Source of the DNA: Paenibacillus dendrobii
GTDB taxonomy: Bacteria; Bacillota; Bacilli; Paenibacillales; Paenibacillaceae
Length of the DNA stretch: 64,000 nt
Direction of reading: 5' to 3'
Assembly: GCF_009807035.1 (NCBI RefSeq)
Contig: NZ_WUBI01000001.1
Span: forward strand, 2,108,001 to 2,172,000
Below are positions 50,096-58,732 of the stretch, in pieces. The position numbers and the translations under genes are program-made. The notes beneath the pieces are model-generated. The model was not told where the DNA came from, did not search any database, and saw only the letters and a list, made by a program, of their open reading frames with translations. The number at the start of each line of letters is the position of its first letter. The first letter of the stretch is position 1.

Positions 50096-50632
50096 TTAGC
50101 CGTTTCGCATTTTTAGGATGGAATACATATGCGTATGGTGCGATATACCGGCTTGCATCATATAATTTCTCAGGATGCCTTCCCTCTGAAAGCCAAGCTT
50201 GGTAAGCATCTCATTTGAGGCATCATTTTCCGTAAATACAATTGCACCGATCCGGGCCAGATTCATGAACTCAAAACCATAGGTCAGAATGCTCGCCGCT
50301 GCTTCAGAGGCATATCCCTTCCGCCAATGATCCGGATGGATCTCATATCCGATTTCCGCGCGTTGATGCTTGGGCGACCAGGCATTGAAGCCTATCGTGC
50401 CAATCAATCCAGGCTCCCCTTTCCGCTCGATTCCCCACCGGATTCCGCGGTTCTCACGATAGCAGTCCGTAAAAAAGGCAACCAGTTTCTCGGCCTGCTC
50501 CAAATTCTCGAACGCCTCCTGGCCGTAATAACGCATCGCCTCATGATTCGAGAAACAAGCAAAAATGCTATCCGTATCTTCCTGCGTAATCTCTCTTAAC
50601 ACTAATCTTTCGGTCTCGATCTTCGGGAACAT
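50096..50632 (-). CDS. GNAT-family N-acetyltransferase (RimJ/RimL type)
   Basis: A 178-residue acetyl-CoA enzyme: ETERLVLREITQEDTDSIFA at the start, GTIGFNAWSPKHQRAEIGYE, and the acetyl-CoA loop HPDHWRKGYASEAA, then LGFQREGILRN. These enzymes acetylate the N-terminus of ribosomal or other proteins; the target is unknown. AAAGGAAGTG precedes the ATG. It is the first intact ordinary gene after the decayed region. Confidence 0.92.
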   Translation of the reverse strand: MFPKIETERLVLREITQEDTDSIFACFSNHEAMRYYGQEAFENLEQAEKLVAFFTDCYRENRGIRWGIERKGEPGLIGTIGFNAWSPKHQRAEIGYEIHPDHWRKGYASEAAASILTYGFEFMNLARIGAIVFTENDASNEMLTKLGFQREGILRNYMMQAGISHHTHMYSILKMRNG

Positions 50633-50876
50633 TCGGCAGCACTTCCTTTACATGGTTTTGTGGTTCAGCCTGGCGTGAAGCCGGCAAGTACAAATGCGAT
50701 TACCGTAATGATGCCATTGAATGCCGGATTTTGCAAAGGAAACCGAAGAAATAAACGAAATCTTCCTCAAATGAACCACAAGTCCACGCTTTGTTCATAA
50801 TAGCCAGGCCTGAATTCATACACATCTTTTAGATGCACACCGTTGATTTCCATCATAGATCTGGAGGAATGTGTCC

Positions 50877-52064
50877 ATGAAGAATAAACCACGCGATGCC
50901 AACAGCACACCGTTAGACATCCCTCAGCCCATCAGAAGCGATGGCGCAGGAGGTCCGGACTGGGGGCCGCGCGATGTATTAAGAGACTTGGAAAATCCGG
51001 ATATGTTCGTGCCGCCCGCCACCGATTCGGGACTGCTGCCGAATCTCAAATTTTCCTTCTCCGATACCCATATGAAGCTTAATCAAGGCGGGTGGTCCAG
51101 AGAAGTCACTGAGCTGGAACTGCCGATTGCAAAGACACTCGCCGGCGTCAATATGTACCTTTCACCGGGAGGAGTCCGCGAAATGCATTGGCATCAGCAG
51201 TCGGAGTGGTCTTATATGATCCGCGGCGAGGCCCGGATCACTTCTGTGGATCAAAACGGCCGCAATTTCATCGCTGATATCGGTCCGGGAGATCTGTGGT
51301 ATTTTCCTGCCGGGCTGCCGCATTCCATTCAAGGGCTAGCGGAAGGCTGTGAATTCCTGCTCGTTTTCGATGACGGAAGCTTTTCTGAAATGAATACACT
51401 TTCCATCTCCGACTGGTTTGCCCACACGCCTAAAGAAGTGCTCTCCGCAAATTTTGGCATTCCGGCGGAGGAGATGGGGAGCCTCCCGGATGAGCAGGTG
51501 TACATGTTTCAAGCCTCCGTCCCCGGTTCTTTGGACAGCCAGCGCGTTGAGTCCCCGTATGGCTCCGTGCCACTGAACTTCAAACATCGGCTACTGGCGC
51601 AGACGCCTATCGTAACGCCTGGCGGGAGCGTGCGGATCGTCGATTCCTCGAACTTTCCGATTTCAAGGACCATCGCTGCCGCTTTGGTGGAGATCAAACC
51701 CGGCGGCATGCGGGAAATGCACTGGCATCCTAATCAGGACGAATGGCAATATTATTTGACCGGTCAGGGCCGCATGACTGTTTTCGCCGGCAATGGAACG
51801 GCGCGTACCTTCAATTACAGAGCCGGAGATGTCGGTTATGTCCCTTTTGCCATGGGTCATTACATTCAGAATACTGGTACGGAGACTTTATGGTTTCTGG
51901 AAATGTTTAAAAGCGATCGCTTTGCCGATGTATCGTTGAACCAATGGATGGCACTCACTCCGCGCGAACTGGTACGCGATAATCTGCATGCGAGTCCAAC
52001 TCTGCTGAATGCGTTGCGCAAAGAAAAATGGCCTGTCGTGAAGTATCCCGATACACAATCATGA
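50877..52064 (+). CDS. oxdC: Bicupin oxalate decarboxylase
   Basis: It converts oxalate to formate and CO2 using Mn. Two cupin domains each carry the metal ligands: [11 protein letters not shown] with LPHSIQG in the first and [12 protein letters not shown] with MGHYIQN in the second. The active-site lid of the first domain reads SEMNT where Bacillus OxdC has SENST; the catalytic Glu is kept. There is no signal peptide. ATG at 50877 is favoured, with GGAGG 9 bases upstream; GTG at 50871 is in frame. Confidence 0.93.
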   Translation: MKNKPRDANSTPLDIPQPIRSDGAGGPDWGPRDVLRDLENPDMFVPPATDSGLLPNLKFSFSDTHMKLNQGGWSREVTELELPIAKTLAGVNMYLSPGGVREMHWHQQSEWSYMIRGEARITSVDQNGRNFIADIGPGDLWYFPAGLPHSIQGLAEGCEFLLVFDDGSFSEMNTLSISDWFAHTPKEVLSANFGIPAEEMGSLPDEQVYMFQASVPGSLDSQRVESPYGSVPLNFKHRLLAQTPIVTPGGSVRIVDSSNFPISRTIAAALVEIKPGGMREMHWHPNQDEWQYYLTGQGRMTVFAGNGTARTFNYRAGDVGYVPFAMGHYIQNTGTETLWFLEMFKSDRFADVSLNQWMALTPRELVRDNLHASPTLLNALRKEKWPVVKYPDTQS

Positions 52065-52094
52065 TCTGCAGCATGAACCTTTTATTACAGAATA

Positions 52095-52138
52095 AGGGCT
52101 GTCCCTTCAGGTTTGAATCAACCTGCAAGGACAGCCCT
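52095..52138. terminator. Bidirectional hairpin between oxdC and cotH
   Basis: AGGGCTGTCC and GGACAGCCCT with inner CAGGTT/AACCTG pairing lie between convergent genes. The T-run is weak. Confidence 0.75.
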
Positions 52139-52151
52139 GTTCCGTATTATT

Positions 52152-54104
52152 CTACTTGTTAGTGACCTTTACCGTTGTCGTGGCTGCATTCCAGTCCACC
52201 TTCATGTTAAAGGCTTCCGCGATCAAGCGTACAGGAATCATCGTGCGGTTCCCTACACTTATGACCGGAGACTGTAGTTGAACGCTTTGGCCGTTTACGG
52301 AAGCGGATTTGCTTCCTAGCTTCAGCTTCACGGTAACATTGTCTTTCACAGCCGTAAAAGTCCCAGAAGCTTGATCCCAGGTCATGTCGGCTCCCAATGC
52401 GTCCATGATAACGGAAGCCGGCACCATGACCAAGCCACCCTTGTTGACGGGCTGTTGATCTGCGAACACCAGTGACGTACCGTTAAGCGTTACTTGAATG
52501 CCGCCTGCTGCAGGTACAGATGCAGACGCATCGGCTGTCGGCAGCGTTATCGGCTCCATTCCCAACTGCTTCTGAAGATTAGCGAGTCTGTTAAGCGCAA
52601 AAGTCTTCAATGAGCCCGACGCCATCATGCCCATGCCAGGACCCATGCCCATACCCTGACCTTTGCCTTGATTAGCATTTTGTCCTGGTCCTTTGCCTTG
52701 TTCTCCATTTTGTCCGGGTGCCGCAGCATCCCCTCCCGGACGCTGCGGAGGCTCACCCGTCGGCGGCAGCGCGCCATCTGGAAGCTGCATGCCTTCAGGG
52801 AACTGTCCATCCGGCGGTGTCATTCCGCCAAACCCGCCTTGTCCTTTGTCCTGCTCTGTCGCTGAATACGCAACGTTAGCTTCGAATTGCTCCATCGTGT
52901 AGAATTTGGTAGGATCCGCCTTCACATAAGGCCGGATGAGAGAGGCGAGAGTATCAATCCGTTGATCGATCCCCTCCATATATTTGACGAGCTGATTCAC
53001 ATATTCCATGTATTTGGCCTTATATTCCGGTACCTTTAACAAGTTGTTAATCATGGGCACGCTGTCCATGCTGATCCCGAGAACCGGAATATCAACTGAG
53101 GCGGTCGTTGCATTGGTGTTCACGGCAGCCGATGTCCCGCTCGAAGCGTTCCTCCCGCCGCCTGAATATCCGTTGAATGACATATTCAGATCCCAAGGAA
53201 CGACCGTAAATTTACCGTTGGCATTGCCGTATAACATATAATTGTGGCCCTTATCACCGTTATAGCTGTCGTAGTTTCCAAATACGGCATTGGCTGCTAT
53301 ATATTGAAGAGCGGAATCCACATCCAGAACACTTTCAATGTTCCCCTTTTGGCCCTCAGGCATCTCGTTCAGGACACGGATGAAATTTTTCAGCATTGTT
53401 TTATCCTTATCCGAACCTGAATCTTTCGTAATCGTTGGGTAATCGCTGCCTTCCTCATACTTTAAGTAACTCTTTTCATCCGTATCATAGAGTACGCCAT
53501 CTTTGGCCTCATCGCCATAATTGCGTTCAAGATAACTGTCATCCACAGATTCGACGCCTGTGTAGAAACCGGATAATTTTCCGTTAATGTACAGATTGAC
53601 GAATACCGTAAGCGGCGCATCCTCGCCGATCGCTCTCAGTGCCTCATAATGCAAATATTCTCTTAAATAGGACGGATCGGTGTAATTATTGTTGAGCACC
53701 ATTTTATCCAGCCCGAGCAGGGTTTGTTCCTTATCATACTTGTCGAACTTCAATCGGAAGCTGTATCGGTCGGAATCCGTCATCCCGGCAACGGATTTGA
53801 GCGTCATATTGCCTTTCGTTGAAAAGCCTACGTTGTCCATCTTATTTCCGTCGACTTCGACGGATACTTTTTTATACTCCTTGTCCAATGGACTCTTCAG
53901 TATGCTCTGCCAATCCTCATCCGCAATCGTTACCTTCACGTCGATGATACGATCTCCAGCGAAAAGAGACTCATACGGCTGCGCAGTCCCTTTTTCCGCT
54001 GCGTAAACGCTCGTCCCCGTTCCGGCGACCCCAGTTAAGGATACGGCCAGCGTCAGTGACAACGCCGCAACTTTCACTTTTTGAAGTGACATCCTCCATT
54101 TCAT
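52152..54104 (-). CDS. Secreted CotH-kinase-family protein with C-terminal stalk domain
   Basis: A signal peptide (about 1-36) precedes a CotH kinase domain (about 50-400), a fold related to protein kinases that phosphorylates spore-coat proteins in Bacillus. Visible motifs are VSVEVDGNKMDNVGFSTKGN, NNNYTDPSYLREYLHYEALR, and the metal-site stretch VPWDLNMSFNG. A Gly/Met/Pro/Gln-rich linker (about 430-510) follows, then a stalk domain (about 545-650; TMIPVRLIAEAFNMKVDWN). Extracellular or coat action is inferred. Confidence 0.88.
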   Translation of the reverse strand: MKWRMSLQKVKVAALSLTLAVSLTGVAGTGTSVYAAEKGTAQPYESLFAGDRIIDVKVTIADEDWQSILKSPLDKEYKKVSVEVDGNKMDNVGFSTKGNMTLKSVAGMTDSDRYSFRLKFDKYDKEQTLLGLDKMVLNNNYTDPSYLREYLHYEALRAIGEDAPLTVFVNLYINGKLSGFYTGVESVDDSYLERNYGDEAKDGVLYDTDEKSYLKYEEGSDYPTITKDSGSDKDKTMLKNFIRVLNEMPEGQKGNIESVLDVDSALQYIAANAVFGNYDSYNGDKGHNYMLYGNANGKFTVVPWDLNMSFNGYSGGGRNASSGTSAAVNTNATTASVDIPVLGISMDSVPMINNLLKVPEYKAKYMEYVNQLVKYMEGIDQRIDTLASLIRPYVKADPTKFYTMEQFEANVAYSATEQDKGQGGFGGMTPPDGQFPEGMQLPDGALPPTGEPPQRPGGDAAAPGQNGEQGKGPGQNANQGKGQGMGMGPGMGMMASGSLKTFALNRLANLQKQLGMEPITLPTADASASVPAAGGIQVTLNGTSLVFADQQPVNKGGLVMVPASVIMDALGADMTWDQASGTFTAVKDNVTVKLKLGSKSASVNGQSVQLQSPVISVGNRTMIPVRLIAEAFNMKVDWNAATTTVKVTNK

Positions 54105-54232
54105 GTATGTATACCTCCTGTAAAGAAATTCGATTGTCCGATCCGCCTAAGAGCGGTTAACCGGCAATCATTGAATTTCCAAGTTACACCACCAAGCTTA
54201 ATCGAACCTTAACGAAGTCTAATCCAAGCAGC

Positions 54233-54262
54233 AAAAAACGCAGCCCTAAGACTGCGTTTTTA
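54233..54262 (-). terminator. Terminator of the ubiD-type gene
   Basis: AAAAACGCAG and CTGCGTTTTT form a hairpin with an eight-base loop downstream of the UbiD stop. Confidence 0.9.
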
Positions 54263-54325
54263 TATGTGGCTCTGTAAGAAACAACTGAGGTTAACCTACA
54301 TGAATTCTTCGCCTGCACTAGGAAA

Positions 54326-56161
54326 TCACTTCAATTTCACTCCGGCCAAACTTCCGTCCTTACTAAATAACCGCTCGATATTCTTTTCCACTGTCGGATC
54401 GGGAATCAGAGGCGGAGCTTGGTGAGGCTTGATCCGGGCATCGATGATCATGTTGTCGCAAGCCCAATGCTTGTTCTCGTAACCGCTGTTTACGCCATAA
54501 ATATCATGTGACGGATTGCTCCGCGTAAATGTTGCCCACAGGAAATTATGGATCGTTTCGCTAAGGAATGAGCTGTCATCGCACAGGATGATCATCGGGC
54601 AAGTCTCGAGCATACCTTTTTTTGCAATGGCTTCACTTAAGTCCTTTAACTCCTGCTGCGCTGCTCCGTAATCTGTAAATGCAGAACCTTGAATCGCTAC
54701 GATTCCCGGCATCACCAGGCGGGCATTTTCAATTCCGTGCAATTCCTTCAGCACTTCCGGCACCTCGAGGCATAATTCCCGCTTCTTGTCCCCGTAAGCC
54801 GCAAAGACGACTTTACTGCCGCTGTTTAATCCCGTGCCTGAATAATCCAGGGTGTCGATTGTCGTATTCGTATAAAAATGAATATCCCGGCGCAAATCCA
54901 TCCGCTCCAGAATATAGGTCATAAATCCGATGATATCATGAGAATCCAGCTTCCGGTCTTCTTCGGCCGTGATGAACAGGTATTTGGCAAGGCTCAGCTG
55001 TCCCGTCCCCAAGATGCGGTTCGCAAGCGTCAGAATCTCCGTCGGCTGCTTCACCCGCTGATAAGGCGTGTAGCGTTCACTTCCGATGGCAAACAGCAAG
55101 GGATGCACTCCCGCGGCATCCACCGCATGGACTTCCTTGACGCCTGGAATCTCCTGCTTGATGGCATCTCCGGTCAGCTCGTGGATGAGCTCCCCAAACG
55201 AGGTATCCTCTTGCGGCGGTCGACCAACAACGGTAAACGGCCAAATCGCATGATCCTTTGCATACACTTTATGAACCTTCATGACCGGAAAAGGATGCGT
55301 CAGGCTATAATAGCCCAAATGATCCCCGAAAGGTCCTTCGGGCTTGGTGTCCTCAGGATGGATTTCCCCCGTAATCACGAAGTCCGCATCATGGCTGATA
55401 CAGTATCCATCCACGTAGCTGTAACGGAAGCGGCGGCCGGACAGCAAACCGGCAAACAGCATTTCGCTTAGTCCCTCCGGCAGCGGCATAATGGCTGAGA
55501 GCGTATGGGCCGGAGGACCGCCGATAAAGATACTGACTTTTAACGGCTCCCCTTTTTTGCTGGCCTTCGCCTGATGCACGCCAATACCGCGGTGGATCTG
55601 GTAATGCAGGCCGATTTCTTTGTTCATCTCATACTCATTGCCGCTGAGTTGAATGCGATACATTCCCAGATTGGAATTCATCAGTCCCGGCTTATCCGGA
55701 TCTTCGGAATAGACCTGCGGCAAGGTAATAAAAGCGCCCCCGTCCATCGGCCAGTGCTGAATTTGAGGAAGATCCGAAATCTGAATCTCGTGAAAGGCGC
55801 CGGGCACGCCCCCCGATTTTTTCATAGGCAGGGCTTTAATGGCCCCAAACCCGTTTCCGATATTCTGAAAAGGATGCTTGACCGCACTCATCGGATCGTC
55901 GCGCAGGGCTATAATGCTTTGTGTGCGGTCCCAGGTATCCCTGAAAATAAACTTGCTGCGCTCGATATCTCCAAAAAGGTTGGAGACCGCCTTGAACTTC
56001 GAGCCTTTCACATTTTCAAACAATAGGGCAGGGCCGCCTGCTTCATAAACTTTCAGATGAATGGCTGCCATCTCCAGATAGGGATCGACTTCTTCTTTTA
56101 TGCGAATCAAATGTCCATGCTTTTCAAGGTCTGTTATGCATTCTTCTAAGTTCCGATACAA
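54326..56161 (-). CDS. UbiD-family (prenylated-FMN) decarboxylase, long form
   Basis: At 611 residues it is longer than typical UbiD (about 490) and of the size of the futalosine-pathway menaquinone decarboxylases. Family traits are GGPALLFENVKGSKF at the N-terminus, IGLHYQIHRGIGVHQAKA, IFIGGPPAHTLSAIMPLPEG and PEGPFGDHLGYYS (conserved acidic and prFMN-site region). No ubiX flavin prenyltransferase is in the window. The start is TTG at 56161 with GGAG 8 bases upstream. The structured repeat copy B lies in its leader. Confidence 0.9.
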   Translation of the reverse strand: MYRNLEECITDLEKHGHLIRIKEEVDPYLEMAAIHLKVYEAGGPALLFENVKGSKFKAVSNLFGDIERSKFIFRDTWDRTQSIIALRDDPMSAVKHPFQNIGNGFGAIKALPMKKSGGVPGAFHEIQISDLPQIQHWPMDGGAFITLPQVYSEDPDKPGLMNSNLGMYRIQLSGNEYEMNKEIGLHYQIHRGIGVHQAKASKKGEPLKVSIFIGGPPAHTLSAIMPLPEGLSEMLFAGLLSGRRFRYSYVDGYCISHDADFVITGEIHPEDTKPEGPFGDHLGYYSLTHPFPVMKVHKVYAKDHAIWPFTVVGRPPQEDTSFGELIHELTGDAIKQEIPGVKEVHAVDAAGVHPLLFAIGSERYTPYQRVKQPTEILTLANRILGTGQLSLAKYLFITAEEDRKLDSHDIIGFMTYILERMDLRRDIHFYTNTTIDTLDYSGTGLNSGSKVVFAAYGDKKRELCLEVPEVLKELHGIENARLVMPGIVAIQGSAFTDYGAAQQELKDLSEAIAKKGMLETCPMIILCDDSSFLSETIHNFLWATFTRSNPSHDIYGVNSGYENKHWACDNMIIDARIKPHQAPPLIPDPTVEKNIERLFSKDGSLAGVKLK

Positions 56162-56264
56162 TGGTTTGACTCCAATCTCCCATGAGAGTTTGCTCAGCTG
56201 ATCGCTGCTATAATAAGAGGCTATTTAAGGCTCAATGCTGAAATTAGTTGTTGACATTGTAGGG

Positions 56265-56353
56265 GCAACCGCTCTGCGGTTACGGATCGTTCTTCCGGTC
56301 GGTGCCGCTTCTTTAGATCGATTCCGTTCCATCCGCTGCATTCGCTTTTTATC
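56265..56353 (-). repeat. Structured intergenic repeat, copy B (without inner hairpin)
   Basis: On the minus strand this matches copy A at both ends (AGCGGATGGAACGGAATCGA, then CGATCCGTAACCGCAGAGCG) but lacks the 62-base hairpin insert in between. It is in sense orientation to ubiD and ends about 105 bases before the TTG start. CGGAATCGATCT and AGAACGATCCG can still pair. Confidence 0.75.
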
Positions 56354-56574
56354 AAGCACTAATTATGATGTTGAAACCTATTTAATATAGTTAAAACAAA
56401 ACTCGTGATAGATGTCAAACGATTATCGCATATCTAATTTTGACGAATGACAGGAGGTACCTGGTATCGCTTGTCTTGCTTGTCCGGTTTTGTATATCCA
56501 GCGATTCGCCGGCAAAGAATTAAATGCAAATTCAGGTTTCGCTATGCATCAAACAGAATATCGTTTATTATTAA

Positions 56575-56590
56575 AGTTAAGCGCTTAACT
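56575..56590. promoter_or_regulatory. MarR operator 1
   Basis: AGTTAAGCGCTTAACT is a perfect 16-bp palindrome upstream of the marR start. The same core appears again upstream of the next gene. Confidence 0.85.
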
Positions 56591-56610
56591 ATCTAAAGGT
56601 GGTGATTGCA

Positions 56611-57063
56611 TTGCAGCATCCAAATTTGCAGGAATTCGTGCTTGATCAGCCCCTGCATACGCAGGCTTTTTTCTCTTTGGTTGAAACCACGGCCAAACTG
56701 GTTGACGTATCGGAAAAATATTGGCAATCCAAGGGTCTAAACGGGGCCAGAATTCGGGTCTTGGTTGAACTCATGAAAGAAGGAGGATCTCTGCTCCCTT
56801 CCATACTGGCCAAGAGAATTGGCGTGACAAAAGCGAATATCAGTCTGCTTCTTATCCCCTTGGAGCAAGATGGATTTATTCGCCGGGAAAGCCATCCCGT
56901 GGACGGCCGTAAATCCGTCATATCGGTGACAAGCGAAGGGCAGCAGCTTCTTTTCACTCATTTGCCTGCAAATCGCGAGGGTATCGCTGAAAAAATGAAG
57001 TCGCTGGATGAACAGGAATTACATCAGCTCTTATTTTTGCTTCATAAATTAAGAAGGGATTAG
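56611..57063 (+). CDS. MarR-family transcriptional regulator
   Basis: A 150-residue winged-helix dimer protein: KRIGVTKANISLLLIPLEQD is the recognition helix and RRESHPVDGRKSVISVTSEG the wing. TTG at 56611 is chosen, with AAGGTGGTG 6 bases upstream. Two copies of GTTAAGCGCTTAAC flank its gene, one before it and one before the NmrA-type gene, so it should regulate both, probably in response to an electrophile, quinone or phenolic; the ligand is inferred. Confidence 0.9.
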   Translation: MQHPNLQEFVLDQPLHTQAFFSLVETTAKLVDVSEKYWQSKGLNGARIRVLVELMKEGGSLLPSILAKRIGVTKANISLLLIPLEQDGFIRRESHPVDGRKSVISVTSEGQQLLFTHLPANREGIAEKMKSLDEQELHQLLFLLHKLRRD

Positions 57064-57093
57064 CAGGTTTTTTGACGTTTATTTAGCTAAGTA

Positions 57094-57107
57094 GTTAAGC
57101 GCTTAAC
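57094..57107. promoter_or_regulatory. MarR operator 2
   Basis: GTTAAGCGCTTAAC, identical in core to the site at 56575, lies about 30 bases upstream of the NmrA-type start. TTGACG at 57072-57077 could be its -35. Confidence 0.85.
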
Positions 57108-57135
57108 CATAATTTGATGAGAAGGGTGATTTTTG

Positions 57136-57957
57136 ATGACCATCGTCATAACGGGAGCAAGCGGGAAACTTGGCTCTCTAATCATCAAGCAGCTGCTTCA
57201 AAAGGGTTCCCCGGGTCCGATCGCTGCTTGCGTACGCCATCCGGAAATAGCAAAGCCATATCATGATCTGGGTATCGAAGTAAGGATCTGCGATTATGAT
57301 CAAGTGGAATCCCTAGAGACCGCATTCGCGGGTGCCTCCAAGCTGTTATTCATATCAAGCTCTCATCCGGATGATACGACGCGATTGCGTCAGCACGCTC
57401 ATGTCATTGAGGCGGCAAAACGTGCCAAAGTCGAACATCTTCTCTATACCAGCTTCGCTTTTCCTGAAGCCGGTTCAACTTCGCTTACCCATTTGCATTT
57501 GGCTACGGAGCATGCTATTCATACAACCGGGATTCCTTTTACGTTTCTACGGAACGCCTTATACACCGATTTTGTAGGAGCTTTGGGACTGGATGCGGCT
57601 GTATCCGCAGGCGAACTGCTCATTCCTCCAGGGGATTGGCTGTTTAATTCCGTTGCGCGTGACGACCTGGCCTTGGGAATCGCAACGGTTCTTTTGGAAG
57701 AAGGCCATCAGAACACAATATACGAATTGACTTCGCCTCACGCCTGGTCCTTCCATGAATTAACTCATGCTCTGTCCGCTATTGCAGGCAAACCCATTTC
57801 CTTAAGACAGGACATTCAGGTGCAGCATTGGCTCTATGGGTTTCTCAGAAAAATAGATACTTCTTCAACGTCACCTGATCTGGAAAAACTGATCGGGGGG
57901 CCAATGACACCACTGAAAGATAGCCTTCAGTCCTGGATCATTTCGAATAATCACTAA
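57136..57957 (+). CDS. NmrA-like NAD(P)H-binding oxidoreductase (QorB/YtfG-like)
   Basis: A 273-residue atypical short-chain dehydrogenase with the Rossmann motif ITGASGKLGSLIIKQLL, SKLLFISSS and AKRAKVEHLLYTSF, then TFLRNALYTDFV. This is the plan of quinone oxidoreductase 2 (YtfG). ATG at 57136 has AAGGGTG upstream. It is likely induced through the MarR operator 2. It overlaps the PLD gene on the opposite strand by 20 bases at the 3' ends. Confidence 0.88.
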   Translation: MTIVITGASGKLGSLIIKQLLQKGSPGPIAACVRHPEIAKPYHDLGIEVRICDYDQVESLETAFAGASKLLFISSSHPDDTTRLRQHAHVIEAAKRAKVEHLLYTSFAFPEAGSTSLTHLHLATEHAIHTTGIPFTFLRNALYTDFVGALGLDAAVSAGELLIPPGDWLFNSVARDDLALGIATVLLEEGHQNTIYELTSPHAWSFHELTHALSAIAGKPISLRQDIQVQHWLYGFLRKIDTSSTSPDLEKLIGGPMTPLKDSLQSWIISNNH

Positions 57958-58573
57958 AACGCTCCTTGTCATTCCACATGTTATTAAACGCATTCTCGAA
58001 CTGTCGGCCGACCGCTGCATCATGAATAATCAGTGCCACATCGTCATTTTCTTCTACAGAGGATTTCAAATAATTAAAGGAACCCGCCTCCACACTGCTG
58101 CCGTCGGCAACCAGCATTTTCAGATGCATTTTACCGCTGTGGCTGTTTACTTTGACCGGAATTCCTGCTGTCATCATCCGCTGGATAGCATCTTTCTGTT
58201 TGCTCTTCTCTGCCGCATGCTCCTGATCGGTGATTAACCGAACACTGACTCCTCTACCGGCAGCATCCACGATAGCATCAATGATCGGCTTGTAATCCAG
58301 GCTGTAAATCGCAATATCCAATGTACTTTTCGTGTCGTTCATCAGTTGAATGACGGCCTGTTCCGGATGATCCCCTTCCTGGGTGAACTTCGCCTGAACG
58401 TCGGATGCTGCCGCGGAAGCATGCTGAGTAGATGAATTGGAAGGCTCTTGAACAGCTGAAGTTTGGTCATTGGATGACGGATTAGCCGGTTTGATTTCTT
58501 GCTTATCCGCCGTGCAGCCGGTAACAACCATACTCAGCAAGGCGATGCTAAAGATCTGTTTCATTATAGACAA
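57938..58573 (-). CDS. Phospholipase D-like lipoprotein with a single HKD motif (Nuc-type)
   Basis: A lipobox VVTGCTAD (Cys near residue 20) and a Ser/Asn/Gln-rich linker lead to one PLD half-domain: HLKMLVADGSSVEAGSFNYL contains HxK-x4-D. Single-HKD proteins like Nuc act as dimers and hydrolyse phosphodiesters, often DNA, so this may be a surface nuclease. TTG at 58573 is favoured, with AAGGAGG 8 bases upstream; an ATG at 58564 is further away. Confidence 0.88.
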   Translation of the reverse strand: MSIMKQIFSIALLSMVVTGCTADKQEIKPANPSSNDQTSAVQEPSNSSTQHASAAASDVQAKFTQEGDHPEQAVIQLMNDTKSTLDIAIYSLDYKPIIDAIVDAAGRGVSVRLITDQEHAAEKSKQKDAIQRMMTAGIPVKVNSHSGKMHLKMLVADGSSVEAGSFNYLKSSVEENDDVALIIHDAAVGRQFENAFNNMWNDKERFSDYSK

Positions 58574-58690
58574 AGGTTGTCCCTCCTTAGAAATACGGCC
58601 GTAACGTTATTATGTAATATCGTAGCAAAAATAGTGTGAGTTCTCCAATTGGGGGCTGATGCTATGATTTGCCGCCGGATCTGGTGCATG

Positions 58691-58722
58691 AAAAAAGAGC
58701 TGCCCGAAATCGGGCAGCTCTT
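58691..58722. terminator. Terminator of the giant surface protein gene
   Basis: AAGAGCTGCCCGA and CGGGCAGCTCTT form the stem, with T or A runs on both sides. Confidence 0.93.
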
Positions 58723-58732
58723 CTAGCAGAAC

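Noticed and set aside
50658..50781. Inverted repeat TTGTGGTTCA / TGAACCACAA between gnat and oxdC
   Set aside because: Arms are only 10 bp and 104 bases apart, with no other sign of an element; too weak to annotate.
52620..52870. Low-complexity repeats within the CotH protein
   Set aside because: Gly/Met/Pro/Gln-rich linker coded by related codons; it is not an independent DNA repeat or a CRISPR-like array.
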